From: Deminuibacter soli
Lineage (GTDB): Bacteria; Bacteroidota; Bacteroidia; Chitinophagales; Chitinophagaceae
Direction: 5' to 3'
NCBI RefSeq assembly: GCF_003412455.1
Contig: NZ_QTJU01000006.1
Location: 186,001-250,000 of the forward strand
Length of the DNA: 64,000 bases
Within the stretch, counting starts at the first letter, position 1; each line of letters opens with the position of its first letter. Under the pieces are notes generated by a model, which did not search any database, was not told the origin of the DNA, and worked only from the letters and a program-made list of their open reading frames with translations. Shown here piece by piece: positions 36,266-45,027 of this stretch. Position numbers and translations under genes: made by a program.

Positions 36266-38086
36266 TCAGGCCGCAGATTGATCATTACTTATCTGTAAAC
36301 GATATAATTCAGCGTAATATCCATTCAAATCCATCAATTCCTGGTGCGTACCCTGTTCAATAATCTCACCATCGTCAATAATAATCACCTGGTCAAAGTT
36401 CAGCACCGTAAAAATGCGGTGGGTAATAATAATCGCTGTTTTTTCATTGAGATAATTATACAGGTTATGGATGATCTCGTGTTCGGTTTTTGCATCCACT
36501 GCGCTCAGGCAGTCATCAAACAGCAATATGCGTGCATCTTTAATCAGCGCGCGTGCAATAGATACGCGTTGTTTTTGTCCGCCGCTCAGCGTAACGCCGC
36601 GCTCCCCTACCATGGTTTGGTAACCTTCGGGCAGGTTTTTTATTTCCCTGTCAATACTGGCATATTGTGCAGCCAGCTCAACCTGCTGCGGCGGTGCGGG
36701 TTTATGCAGGCCAAAGCTGATATTGCTGGCAATGGTATCGCTGAACAAAAACACATCCTGGGGCACATAGCTCACCTGGTCGCGCAGGCTTTTTACCGGG
36801 AAGGTGTTAATGTCCCTGCCGCCAACAGCAATACTGCCTTCATCAGCATTGTAAAAACGTAGCAGCAATTGCGCCACGGTAGATTTTCCGCTGCCTGTTT
36901 TACCCAGTATCAGCACCTTTTGCCCTTCCTTAACTGTAAGCGAAAAGTTTTTAAGTGCCGTAATACCGGTGTGCGGGTAGGTAAATTTCACCTTGTTAAA
37001 CACAATATCGCCTTTCAGTTCGCCGGGCTGCACACCGGGCGCATCGGCAATTTCGGGAGTGGTTTGCAAAAACTCATTCACCCTTTTTTGCGAGGCGGCA
37101 GCGCGTTGTATCATACTTGCTACCGAGCCAATGGCGCTGACCGGGAAAGTGAGCAGGTTAATATAAATTACAAACTCCACAATCAACCCCACCTGCTGGT
37201 GATCGTGCAGGGCCATGCGGCCGCCAATCAGTACCGTAATCAGCGTACTAAGACCTACCATCAGGGTCATACTGGGGAAATACACTGCTTCTACCTTGGC
37301 CAGGCTCACTGCATTTTTACGGTATTCTTCGCTGTTGCGGGTAAAAAAGTTCAGCATAGAGCGCTCCTGCACAAATGACTTAATAACGCGAATGCCTGAG
37401 TAAGATTCCTGCGAGTTAGAGGTAAGCGCCGAAAGCAGGGCCTGTACCTTTTCGCTTTTCTTATAAATAACCGTGTTAACAATATAAATAGTAATCGCGA
37501 GCAACGGCAGCGGTGCCAGTACAATCAGCGAAAGGTTGGCATCTTTCCTGAACATAATAATCACGCAAAGGGTAATCAGCGATAGCAGGTTAATGAGGTA
37601 CATAATGGCCGGGCCGGTAAACATGCGCACCCTGCTTACATCTTCGGCAATGCGGTTCATTAAGTCGCCGGTAGTATGTGTTTTAAAAAAAGAAGCATGC
37701 AACTGCTGGTAGTGCTGGTAAACTTCATTTTTCTGGTCAAATTCAATATGCCGGCTCATTACAATAATGGTTTGCCGCATAAAAAACATCAAAATGCTGC
37801 GCAGCACTGCCAGTACCAGGATGGTAACACCGCAGGCTGCCACCAGCTGGCCAAAAGGCAGTGTATCAATACGGCTTACCAGCAAACGCATTACACCATC
37901 TTTTACCTGGGTGCTGGCAGCTGTTTTAGCGCCCGGCAAATGCTCTACCACCTTACCCATCACATAACCAAACACCTGGGGCGCCAGCACGGCAAAGTAG
38001 TTCGACAATATAATAAACACAATACCGGCCGTAAAACGAACGCGGTATTTCCAGAAATATTTTGAGAGAACAGAGAGTTGCTTCAA
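36266..38086 (-). CDS. MsbA/MdlB-type ABC exporter (fused membrane and ATPase domains)
   Basis: 606 residues. Six transmembrane helices occupy residues 1-320, followed by a nucleotide-binding domain with Walker A GKTGSGKS (395-402, Lys401), signature LSGGQ (500-504), Walker B ILLFDDCLSAVD (Asp in place of the usual final Glu, LLFDD) and the H-loop ITHRIF. It is a half-transporter that works as a dimer to export lipids, peptides or drugs. The FDD in Walker B, where the catalytic Glu is usual, occurs in heterodimeric or degenerate sites and could slow ATP hydrolysis. The next gene upstream lies 22 bp away and is probably cotranscribed. Confidence 0.9.
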   Translation of the reverse strand: MKQLSVLSKYFWKYRVRFTAGIVFIILSNYFAVLAPQVFGYVMGKVVEHLPGAKTAASTQVKDGVMRLLVSRIDTLPFGQLVAACGVTILVLAVLRSILMFFMRQTIIVMSRHIEFDQKNEVYQHYQQLHASFFKTHTTGDLMNRIAEDVSRVRMFTGPAIMYLINLLSLITLCVIIMFRKDANLSLIVLAPLPLLAITIYIVNTVIYKKSEKVQALLSALTSNSQESYSGIRVIKSFVQERSMLNFFTRNSEEYRKNAVSLAKVEAVYFPSMTLMVGLSTLITVLIGGRMALHDHQQVGLIVEFVIYINLLTFPVSAIGSVASMIQRAAASQKRVNEFLQTTPEIADAPGVQPGELKGDIVFNKVKFTYPHTGITALKNFSLTVKEGQKVLILGKTGSGKSTVAQLLLRFYNADEGSIAVGGRDINTFPVKSLRDQVSYVPQDVFLFSDTIASNISFGLHKPAPPQQVELAAQYASIDREIKNLPEGYQTMVGERGVTLSGGQKQRVSIARALIKDARILLFDDCLSAVDAKTEHEIIHNLYNYLNEKTAIIITHRIFTVLNFDQVIIIDDGEIIEQGTHQELMDLNGYYAELYRLQISNDQSAA

Positions 38087-38108
38087 ACGAACACGGTTTT
38101 GCGCAAAG

Positions 38109-38951
38109 TTAGCGCAACTCGTTCAATCGACGTTCAGTGGTACCGGCATTGGCAGCAACACGTGCTTCTTTCGCCGGTGCGGTATTGCGGTTATCAGCGG
38201 TTACAGGGTAATATTTATTCAGTCTTTTTTCCGAAAAGCCGTTACGGTAGCGCTGCAACTGCACATCCAGCATGGCCAGGCAGCTTTGCCAGGCTTCTGC
38301 AGCCACAGGCGCAGTATTGTTCTCGTTCACGGCAAGGTAAATATTGTGTCCCTGTTCGTTTTCGCTGCCCGTTGCTGCCAATTCAATGGTTGCCCGGCGG
38401 TACAGGTACACGGGCATAAAACCGGCATGTGTTTTTTTAAGCAGCATATTCAACCGGTTGGTTTGCGAAAAAGCAATGGGAAAGGCGCCGGCAATTTTTT
38501 CGGGGTAATATACCGAAAGCATTACTGCCAGTTCGCCGCCCTGCTGGTAGCCCGATACAAACGAACGGCAGTGGTACTGGCGGTTAATGGTGTGAATAAA
38601 ACCGGCAATACTGTCCAGCGTATGTTGCATGGTGCGGGTACATACCAATCCTTTTGTATCGCTGCCGTTACCGGTAAAATAAGTGTTCCCGTTGCTGCTG
38701 TTGCAATTGCCAAAGGGAATTACCAGGTGCACCGGTTGCGCCAGGGCGCTGTAGGCGGCAATAACACCGGCCGGGTTGGCATCAGGATGCATAAATGCAA
38801 CAAGCACCGGTATAAAACGCTGGTCACCGCCTGCGTTTAGTACAGTATCAATGTAGCGAAAACCTTTGGTACAATGTACAGTGGGCATGCCATTGGCAGC
38901 CAGCAGGGTGTTTACCTGCAATAAAACAACCAGGGCTAAAAAAGTTCTCAT
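38109..38951 (-). CDS. Alpha/beta-hydrolase-like exported protein lacking the nucleophile Ser
   Basis: 280 residues with a signal peptide (MRTFLALVVLLQVNTLLA). The fold pattern resembles polyhydroxybutyrate-depolymerase/phospholipase-type hydrolases: LVIPFGNCN early and VSGYQQGGELAVMLSVYYPEKIAGAFPIA at the nucleophile elbow. That elbow reads G134-Y-Q136-Q-G-G, with Gln where Ser is expected, so it is probably not a serine hydrolase. The C-terminal 45 residues (YPVTADNRNTAPAKEARVAA) look disordered. It lies 22 bp upstream of the ABC exporter gene on the same strand. Function unknown; perhaps a binding protein derived from an esterase. Confidence 0.65.
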   Translation of the reverse strand: MRTFLALVVLLQVNTLLAANGMPTVHCTKGFRYIDTVLNAGGDQRFIPVLVAFMHPDANPAGVIAAYSALAQPVHLVIPFGNCNSSNGNTYFTGNGSDTKGLVCTRTMQHTLDSIAGFIHTINRQYHCRSFVSGYQQGGELAVMLSVYYPEKIAGAFPIAFSQTNRLNMLLKKTHAGFMPVYLYRRATIELAATGSENEQGHNIYLAVNENNTAPVAAEAWQSCLAMLDVQLQRYRNGFSEKRLNKYYPVTADNRNTAPAKEARVAANAGTTERRLNELR

Positions 38952-39182
38952 AAGGAAAAACGGTTATGGATAAATAAGGCTGTAAACACGCAATTAGCCG
39001 CAAAATGCATACTTAATGTGCCTGGGGGGACACAGCATTTTGTTCATTGTTTTTCTTGAGAACTGAAGCTGTTCACTTGAAGCGGGTCAACAGCATAAGG
39101 GGTTAAAAATCCGGGTCGATACAGGTATGGGGGTACCGTGTGGTCAATTTGCTTTTACAAGGGATCGGGCAGTCAAAAAAAA

Positions 39183-39320
39183 TCAAAAAAAAACTCCCGT
39201 CAAGAATGACGCGAGTTGGTTTTAACCCTAAACCCTTAAAAAACAGTTGCAAAATAGTGCGCAAACCGCATAGGGTGCGGGCTAATCAGGTAAACGCTTA
39301 ATTTTTTCCCATAAGCGTGG
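39183..39320 (-). ncRNA. Candidate small RNA with intrinsic terminator
   Basis: On the minus strand AACTCGCGTCA-TTCT-TGACGGGAGTT folds as 5+4 bp with a 2x2 internal loop and is followed by nine T, a convincing terminator with no coding gene before it. A possible promoter, TTG-N16/17-TTTTTTTG, lies near 39325-39352, giving an RNA of about 130 nt. The other reading is an early terminator within the leader of the hydrolase-like gene. No known RNA family was recognised. Confidence 0.4.
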
Positions 39321-39404
39321 CAAAAAAACAGGCAATGTATAAACCAACAGGGGTAAAATGTATTATGCGTTGGCAAACGTAAAATCAATGTAACAACACT
39401 AGTT

Positions 39405-39493
39405 AATTTGAAAATTTGAAAGTGTGCTGATGTGAAAATGGAAACCCATTACAACCTATTTTCAAATTTTCAAATTCGCACATTTTCAAATTG
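39405..39493. repeat. TTTGAAAATTTGAAA intergenic repeat, inverted pair
   Basis: AATTTGAAAATTTGAAA near 39405 and its inverse TTTTCAAATTTTCAAATT near 39459, with further ATTTTCAAATTGG near 39481 and GTGAAAATGG between. The two arms are complementary and could form a long AT stem just upstream of the permease start codon. Confidence 0.65.
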
Positions 39494-39510
39494 GCTTTCT
39501 ATCTTGCACT

Positions 39511-40821
39511 ATGCGCTCCTTTTTTAACCTGAAGCAGAACAATACCACCGTAACAACGGAAATTATTGCGGGGATATCTTCTTTCCTGGCAACCTCGTAC
39601 ATTATTGTTACCAACCCTTCTATTCTGCAGCAATGCGGAATGCCGTTTGCCGGGGTGCTTACTGCCACCGTACTGGTTTGTTTTTTCAGCAGCGCCATGA
39701 TGGGTATTTACGCGCGCAACCCGGTAATTGTGGCACCGGGTATGGGGTTAAACGCCTTTTTCACCTTTTCAGTAGTGCTGGGTTTAAAAGTACCCTGGCA
39801 GGTGGCGCTCGGGGCCGTATTCTGGTCGGGCATCGTGTTTTTAATTCTGTCTGCCTTTAATATACGCACCTATATATTACGTGCCATTCCTACCCCGCTG
39901 CGTTACGCCATTGCCGCGGGCATCGGGTTATTTATCACACTTATCGGGCTGGTGCAGGCGCAGTTTATTGTACACAGCGAGGGCAAAACCATTATCGGCA
40001 TGGGGGCCATTACCCCTGCCCTGCTCACCTTCCTGGCTGGGTTGCTGTTTACTGCCATCTGCATCATCCGCAATGTAAAGGGTGCCATTTTGCTGGGCAT
40101 TGTTTTTACCACGCTGGCAGCCCTGCCCATCGGGCGCATTTGGGGTACACCGGGTGCCACACTTATCAGCTGGCATGGCTTTTTTGCAGCGCCTGATTTT
40201 AGCCTGCTGCTGCAGTTGGATCTTGTGCATTCCCTTAGCTGGGCCATGGTGCCTGTTATTTTTGCTTTTATTTTTACTGATATGTTCGATAGCCTTTCAA
40301 CCCTGGTAGGCTTGTCAGAGGCCGCCGGCCTGCTCGATGAAAAGGGCGAACCCCGTCATGTAAAACGCGCCCTGGTAACAGATGCGGTGGCCACCACCCT
40401 GGCGGGACTGGTAGGTTCCAGTCCGGGTACAGCTTATATTGAATCAGCCGTAGGTATCGAAGCTGGCGGGCGCACCGGTTTAACAGCGCTGGTCGCCGCA
40501 CTACTCTTTTTGCCCTTTTTATTTTTGGCGCCTTTATTATCGGCAGTACCGCCTATTGCCACAGCGCCTGCATTGGTACTGGTGGGTGTATTTATGATGC
40601 GGCCTGTTGTTAAAATCAACTGGCTGCAAATGGACGAAGCCATTCCCTGTTTCCTTGCCATGGTATTAATTCCGTTTACCTATTCCATCACACAGGGCAT
40701 TATCTGGGGCTTTTTGGCATTTACCGCCATCAAGCTGGCGGCGGGTAAAAAAGAGGCCATCAATATCGGCCTGCTTATTATAGATGCATTGGCCATAGTA
40801 GCTTTGGCACTTGAAAATTAA
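39511..40821 (+). CDS. NCS2/AzgA-type purine permease
   Basis: 436 residues, about 12-14 transmembrane segments. The N-terminus TEIIAGISSFLATSYIIVTNP and ARNPVIVAPGMGLNAFFTF match the AzgA (guanine/hypoxanthine/adenine) branch of NCS2 permeases; FIFTDMFDSLSTLVGLSEAAGLLDEKG and SSPGTAYIESAVGIEAGGRTGL are further signatures. It imports purine bases with protons. The exported MTA/SAH nucleosidase gene lies 12 bp downstream and would release adenine in the periplasm, so the two likely form a purine salvage operon. Confidence 0.92.
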   Translation: MRSFFNLKQNNTTVTTEIIAGISSFLATSYIIVTNPSILQQCGMPFAGVLTATVLVCFFSSAMMGIYARNPVIVAPGMGLNAFFTFSVVLGLKVPWQVALGAVFWSGIVFLILSAFNIRTYILRAIPTPLRYAIAAGIGLFITLIGLVQAQFIVHSEGKTIIGMGAITPALLTFLAGLLFTAICIIRNVKGAILLGIVFTTLAALPIGRIWGTPGATLISWHGFFAAPDFSLLLQLDLVHSLSWAMVPVIFAFIFTDMFDSLSTLVGLSEAAGLLDEKGEPRHVKRALVTDAVATTLAGLVGSSPGTAYIESAVGIEAGGRTGLTALVAALLFLPFLFLAPLLSAVPPIATAPALVLVGVFMMRPVVKINWLQMDEAIPCFLAMVLIPFTYSITQGIIWGFLAFTAIKLAAGKKEAINIGLLIIDALAIVALALEN

Positions 40822-40833
40822 AACACATAAACA

Positions 40834-41646
40834 ATGTATAAACGGATAAGTGTACTGCTTGCAGTGGTATGTTGTAGTATGTATACAAGCGCACAGCAGG
40901 CTAAAACAACCGGTATACTCGGCGCTTTTAATGCCGAAACCAACCTGCTCGTTGCACAATTGCAGCAACCCAAAGAGCAGGTAATACAAGGCATTCATTT
41001 CAGCGAAGGCACATTAAACGGTGCACATGTGGTAATTGCACAAACGGGTATTGGCAAAGTTAATGCAGCCATTACTACTACACTTATGGTTGAGCACTTT
41101 ATTCCTGCAAGTATAATTTTCACCGGTATAGCGGGTGGTGTCAACCCCAGCCTTGCCCCTGGCGACCTGGTTATCGGCACCACTGTTGCTTATCACGATT
41201 ATGGCTCCGTCAATGCAAATGGCATGCTGCACGAGGCCACGCGCAACCCCGTTACTGCGCAAAACAACCCTTTATTTTTCCCGTGCGATTCATTGCTGGT
41301 GCAACTGGCCGTGCATAGCAGCAAGCAGCTGCAGTTCCAGAAAGCGGGCATTCCCAATGCAGCCGTGCCTGTAGCCACTACCGGCACCATTGTAACGGGC
41401 GATGTGTTTGTGTCGTCTGCAGCAGCAACAGAGCAGTTGCGCACACAGCTGCATGCGGATGCCACTGAAATGGAAGGCGCTGCCGTAGCACAGGTATGCT
41501 GGCAGCAACACATCCCTTTCCTGGTTATACGCAGTGTAAGTGATAAAGCCAATGGCACTGCCGCGGCGGATATTGTGCAGTTTTATACAACGGCTGCGCA
41601 TAATTCAGCGATGCTGGTGAGGGAGATGATGAGGGAGTTGAAATAA
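40834..41646 (+). CDS. Exported 5'-methylthioadenosine/S-adenosylhomocysteine nucleosidase
   Basis: 270 residues. A signal peptide (ISVLLAVVCCSMYTSAQ) precedes the nucleosidase domain: ILGAFNAE35 (equivalent of the catalytic Glu12 of E. coli), IAQTGIGKVNAA, FTGIAGGVNPSL, and the ribose-binding and catalytic TEMEGAAVAQV and RSVSDKA. The enzyme cleaves methylthioadenosine or SAH to adenine plus a thioribose sugar. Most bacterial homologues are cytoplasmic; this one should act in the periplasm. Placement 12 bp after a purine permease supports scavenging of extracellular nucleosides. Confidence 0.9.
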   Translation: MYKRISVLLAVVCCSMYTSAQQAKTTGILGAFNAETNLLVAQLQQPKEQVIQGIHFSEGTLNGAHVVIAQTGIGKVNAAITTTLMVEHFIPASIIFTGIAGGVNPSLAPGDLVIGTTVAYHDYGSVNANGMLHEATRNPVTAQNNPLFFPCDSLLVQLAVHSSKQLQFQKAGIPNAAVPVATTGTIVTGDVFVSSAAATEQLRTQLHADATEMEGAAVAQVCWQQHIPFLVIRSVSDKANGTAAADIVQFYTTAAHNSAMLVREMMRELK

Positions 41647-41864
41647 TTTGACGCATATAAAACAATAAATTATTTGTCATTTTGTTACTCAATTCAAACC
41701 AAACAAACTCATAACAGAGGCCGTATGTGGTAGCCTCTACTATCAACACCATAGCATCTCAACTTATAACACGAATATTCTTGTTGGCTTCATAAGCTAA
41801 ATACCCCAAGCTCATCTTTGCTCTTTAAAAGGCCTTCTCACATCATATAAAAAACACTTAAACT

Positions 41865-42191
41865 TCATCTAACATCTACCAAAAGAGTGTCTGCCTTATT
41901 AGTATAGTTATTAAAGCCTGTGTCAGTTAATACAAGTCGCAAAGAAATGTCATTGATTAAATCAGATGCCTTTAAACAATTATATTTATCACTAATCCAT
42001 ACTGGCTTTTTAAGACCTGATTTTCGAACTTGAATCACATCATTGGTTGTAGCTCCTAACCCGACGTAATAAATTTCAATTTTTTGACCGTTAGATGTAG
42101 TATGTTCTGTTAAAAGCCTCTCGTCTTTTTCAAACAAACTGCAAGATTGAATAATCAAGGTAGTCAAGATTACTGTTATGTTCATTTTCAT
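41865..42191 (-). CDS. Small lipoprotein, probable immunity protein of the RHS toxin tip
   Basis: 108 residues with a lipoprotein signal (TVILTTLIIQSCSLF). The mature part is short, with IYYVGLGATTNDVIQVRK and VWISDKYNCLKAS. No known family was recognised. It begins 2 bp after the stop codon of an RHS C-terminal reading frame on the same strand, the usual place for a cognate immunity gene. A lipid anchor would place it at the membrane surface. The role is inferred from position only; it may instead be an unrelated small lipoprotein. The region is notably more AT-rich than the core genes. Confidence 0.55.
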   Translation of the reverse strand: MKMNITVILTTLIIQSCSLFEKDERLLTEHTTSNGQKIEIYYVGLGATTNDVIQVRKSGLKKPVWISDKYNCLKASDLINDISLRLVLTDTGFNNYTNKADTLLVDVR

Positions 42192-42193
42192 AT

Positions 42194-43948
42194 TTATTCT
42201 TCCTCGTTGAGATTTTTTTTATTGTTGTCATAATATCGAAATCCCTGTTTGATCATTTTTTGATCATCCGGATCATCTCCATACGGCGGTAACATATCTC
42301 CCCGCACAGTCCTTGTTTCGCCAAAGCCAGCACTAATTTCATTTGTACCATAGCGCTGCCATTCAGGTTTTGAAGTCCCAGCTTTCATTTGTGCGCTGCC
42401 AGCCTGTTGTAATAAAAACTCCTCTGTAAACATAAAGAAACCAAAGACTTTACCAGTAGCTCCATAGTGGTAATTGCCTAAATCTGGAGCTGTGTAATTC
42501 GATCCTTGAAAAGCAAACTGGGTTTTAGATTCCTTACCCTTATCAAATGCATTGGCTAATCCATAAATTGTTTTCTGATTATTTTTCAAATCCCATTCTC
42601 CTTTATTTTTCACCAGGTTTTTAAATGTAAATGGGCTATGCGATCCTTGGGCTTCCTTGATGTTACTGTTAAGCAAATTTTTGAATATCTTATTTGCATC
42701 AATAGTTTTACCTAGCTCACCTATTCTTGTTAATTTTTTCCCTTTTTGCAAAAACACTAAATTATCTTTCCCGTATTTCTGAACTACATACCCCCTCTTA
42801 TCGACAATAATTGTATCTCCTAATGGATCATTAAATAGTATAGGATCATTCCCCATGGCACTATACAAACTTTGGGAATAATCCGGTTTAGGATCAATCT
42901 GCCACCATCTTCCTATTTGTGCATCCAAACTTCTAAATTGCGTCGCGTAAATATCCAACCCACTTCCATCGCTGAATTCATTGTGCTGTAACTCACTTCC
43001 CTTATTGTACTTGTATTTATTTTCTAGCTTTCCAGAAGCCTGACTTGAGATCCCCGCCATCGTCAATCCAAATGGGTAGTAGTGCGTCTCTTCCAGCACC
43101 GGCCCTCTTGTCTGCACTACCTGCAAATTATCAAAGTATACATCAACAGGGCTTTCGTTGCTACAGTATACATAAATATAACCATTTTTTGCTATAGGAA
43201 TGGCGGATAAATCAGTGTGATGATCTTTAATTATACTATTATCACCAGACTGGCTAATGCCGCTACCTACACATCGTAACTGCTCGTCAAACAGCAGGTA
43301 GTTGATATATGCCCTCGGCTTTGTCGGCGTTGCATTATTGGCGCTTGCCGAGTTTGCTGACTGTGTTGTAATTGGCCCTGCTGTGGCGCTAATGCCCGAA
43401 AGCATACCTGCCGTAACGCCACCATGCGCTGCACCAATACCACTGGCGCCGGGGTTCCCCAGCAGTCCGGTAAGTACCGTTAAAAGCGGAACAGCTGTGT
43501 TATGATTGTTGTCAACGGCATTCTGAAAGTAATACGATTTACCCCATATGTCTACCTTATCCCCTGCCATTACCTTTAAGGTAATGCCCAGCCCGGTCTG
43601 TGTTCCATTACTGTTTAGCTTATACAGCTTTTGGCTCTCCGTATTAACCTGGCTGCTGCTATTGGTATTATAGGGAGGGTTTCCATTGTTATTGGCATAG
43701 TTTTGCCCGGCCGCAGCTGTAAACCCTGCCACACTTTGTTTGCTTACAATATTGGCATCCTGTATGTCGTAGTAGTTCTTTTCTACCGCAGTCGCACCGG
43801 TTTCAAGCGTAGCTACCGGGTACTGGTCTACCTGGTGCTCATCGGTTAGCACCAGTCGGTTATTGCCAAGGTTATCCTTAACAAAATAATCAAAAGCGTA
43901 TTTCTCCAGCTTATTGCCATTAAGGTGCCGGCAAAACGTAACAACGAC
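42194..43948 (-). pseudogene. 5'-truncated RHS-repeat protein with polymorphic toxin C-terminus
   Basis: The open frame runs from after an in-frame stop (43949-43951) to 42194. It starts abruptly within RHS sequence (DYFVKDNLGNNRLVLTDEHQ), continues through a carbohydrate-binding-like stretch and the Bacteroidota RHS core (HYYPFGLTMAGIS, LDIYATQFRSLDAQIGRWWQ, YSAMGNDPILFNDPLGD), and ends in about 210 toxin residues (WDLKNNQKTIYGLANAFDKG, YTAPDLGNYHYGATGKVFGF, EEFLLQQAGSAQMKAG) resembling the polymorphic toxin type 44 group. The large N-terminal shell is absent, so this is an orphan tip. The first start-like codon is a GTG at 43852, too far inside the RHS motif to look original. Confidence 0.8.
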
Positions 43949-44007
43949 TTATACTTTTGTTTGCATCAAAATTTCAGTATCTTACCTGTCATAAATATCA
44001 GCCCTAC

Positions 44008-44475
44008 GTGACCATCCTGTCCCAATTCAAGTTTCATCATACAACTGCGTTTTCCATTCTCATTTTAACAACTGCGGCCATCTGCAACTACTTTGTTTTC
44101 TTTGCAGTTATATATCCTGCATATACAAAACTCGTACACAGCATTCGTACATTTTTATATGGAGAACGTGTAATAGGGCGCGTTGTAGGCAACGAAACAG
44201 AGCAGGATGCAGACATGAGAACACTGCACAAGGCCGTAATAGAGTATCAAACAAAAAGCGGAGAAACACATAGGTTTGCTACAAAAGAAAGTTCAATTCG
44301 CAAACCTGTTATTAGTAAAACAGTGCCTGTTGCATATCTACTCTCAACACCAGAAAGCCCCATTATTAATCCAATCCGAACCATAGTTTCTACTACACTG
44401 GCTACGTTGTTAATCTTGCTGGTTATGATTTCATTTTCAGCTTTGTGTATTAGTTACGTTGTACATAATAGCTAA
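44008..44475 (+). CDS. DUF3592-like membrane protein
   Basis: About 155 residues from a GTG at 44008; a longer TTG start at 43957 is possible and no ATG precedes the first helix. Two transmembrane helices (ILILTTAAICNYFVFFAVIYPAY and the C-terminal TLATLLILLVMISFSALCISYVV) flank a small beta-rich domain: GERVIGRVVGNE, AVIEYQTKSGETHRFATKESS and VPVAYLLSTPESPII, the DUF3592 layout. It begins within about 60 bp of the RHS truncation point, in the opposite direction. Function unknown. Confidence 0.6.
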   Translation: MTILSQFKFHHTTAFSILILTTAAICNYFVFFAVIYPAYTKLVHSIRTFLYGERVIGRVVGNETEQDADMRTLHKAVIEYQTKSGETHRFATKESSIRKPVISKTVPVAYLLSTPESPIINPIRTIVSTTLATLLILLVMISFSALCISYVVHNS

Positions 44476-44578
44476 ACGTGTTCTAATAATAATATAACCA
44501 CCAACGTTCCTGTGGTTACGTGCATACCACCCTCAGCATAACGAACGTATGCTTACGGTAAACCGTAATACAAACAGC

Positions 44579-44616
44579 AAAAAGCGCAGTACCTTAACCG
44601 GTCTGCGCTTTTTTAT
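44579..44616 (+). terminator. Intrinsic terminator after the DUF3592-like gene
   Basis: AAAAAGCGCAG pairs with CTGCGCTTTTT across a 13-nt loop and runs into T6. The flanking A-tract may let it act in both directions. Confidence 0.85.
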
Positions 44617-44771
44617 TGCCTGAATGAAATAAATAAATGCTAGAAGAATATTTTTCTATATTGTATAATACGGGCCATTATTTCGCCTGCTATTCTTCAT
44701 TTTTCAACTTAAACCTGCATGCCATGTACTATGCTGCACCTTTCCCTTATTGCACGTACAGTTATAGCAAT

Positions 44772-44858
44772 AAAAAAGCCCCCGATAAACGACGAGGGCA
44801 GCGTAAATGTTTTCACAACGGAATAATCCTTATTGTGATTTGCTTCTTTGCTAAAGTA
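44772..44858 (-). ncRNA. tracrRNA of the type II-C CRISPR system
   Basis: On the minus strand, AAGCAAATCACAAT (from 44845 leftward) is complementary to the first 14 nt of the minus-strand repeat (GTTGTGATTTGCTT; one G-U pair). It is followed by a nexus-like GGATTATTCC hairpin, CGTTGTGAAAACATTTACGC, and a terminator stem GCCCTCG/CGGGGGC with T6. One stem pair is a U-G wobble on the minus strand but C-A on the plus strand, which supports the orientation. TACTTTAG (44858-44851) is a likely -7 element, so a short RNA of about 74 nt beginning near 44845 is expected. The start is an estimate. Confidence 0.88.
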
Positions 44859-45027
44859 ATAAAACTAATGAAAACGCGAAAATCTTTTTTTACTAACAAA
44901 TTAAAGTCAGGCCTTGGAGATGAGCTCACAAATAATTGAAGTCAAAAATTCTCGGATTCATTAACAAAATCAAAACACACCATACATCCAATAGAAATTT
45001 ATTTACTTAAATTAAAGAACCATTCAC

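Larger units (their letters stand above)
38952..39510. other. Long gene-free region with candidate small RNA and repeats
   Basis: 559 bp without a credible protein gene. From left to right: the presumed promoter zone of the minus-strand hydrolase-like gene, an A-rich tract with a minus-strand terminator hairpin at about 39183-39217, a structured stretch to about 39320, and a TTTGAAAATTTGAAA repeat block just before the permease gene. Confidence 0.6.

Noticed and set aside
36869-37378. Plus-strand frame of 169 residues within the ABC exporter gene
   Set aside because: It is antisense to a strongly conserved coding region and lacks a recognisable pattern.
44637-44939. Plus-strand 100-residue frame upstream of cas9
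   Set aside because: It covers the tracrRNA and its terminator and shows no protein-like composition.
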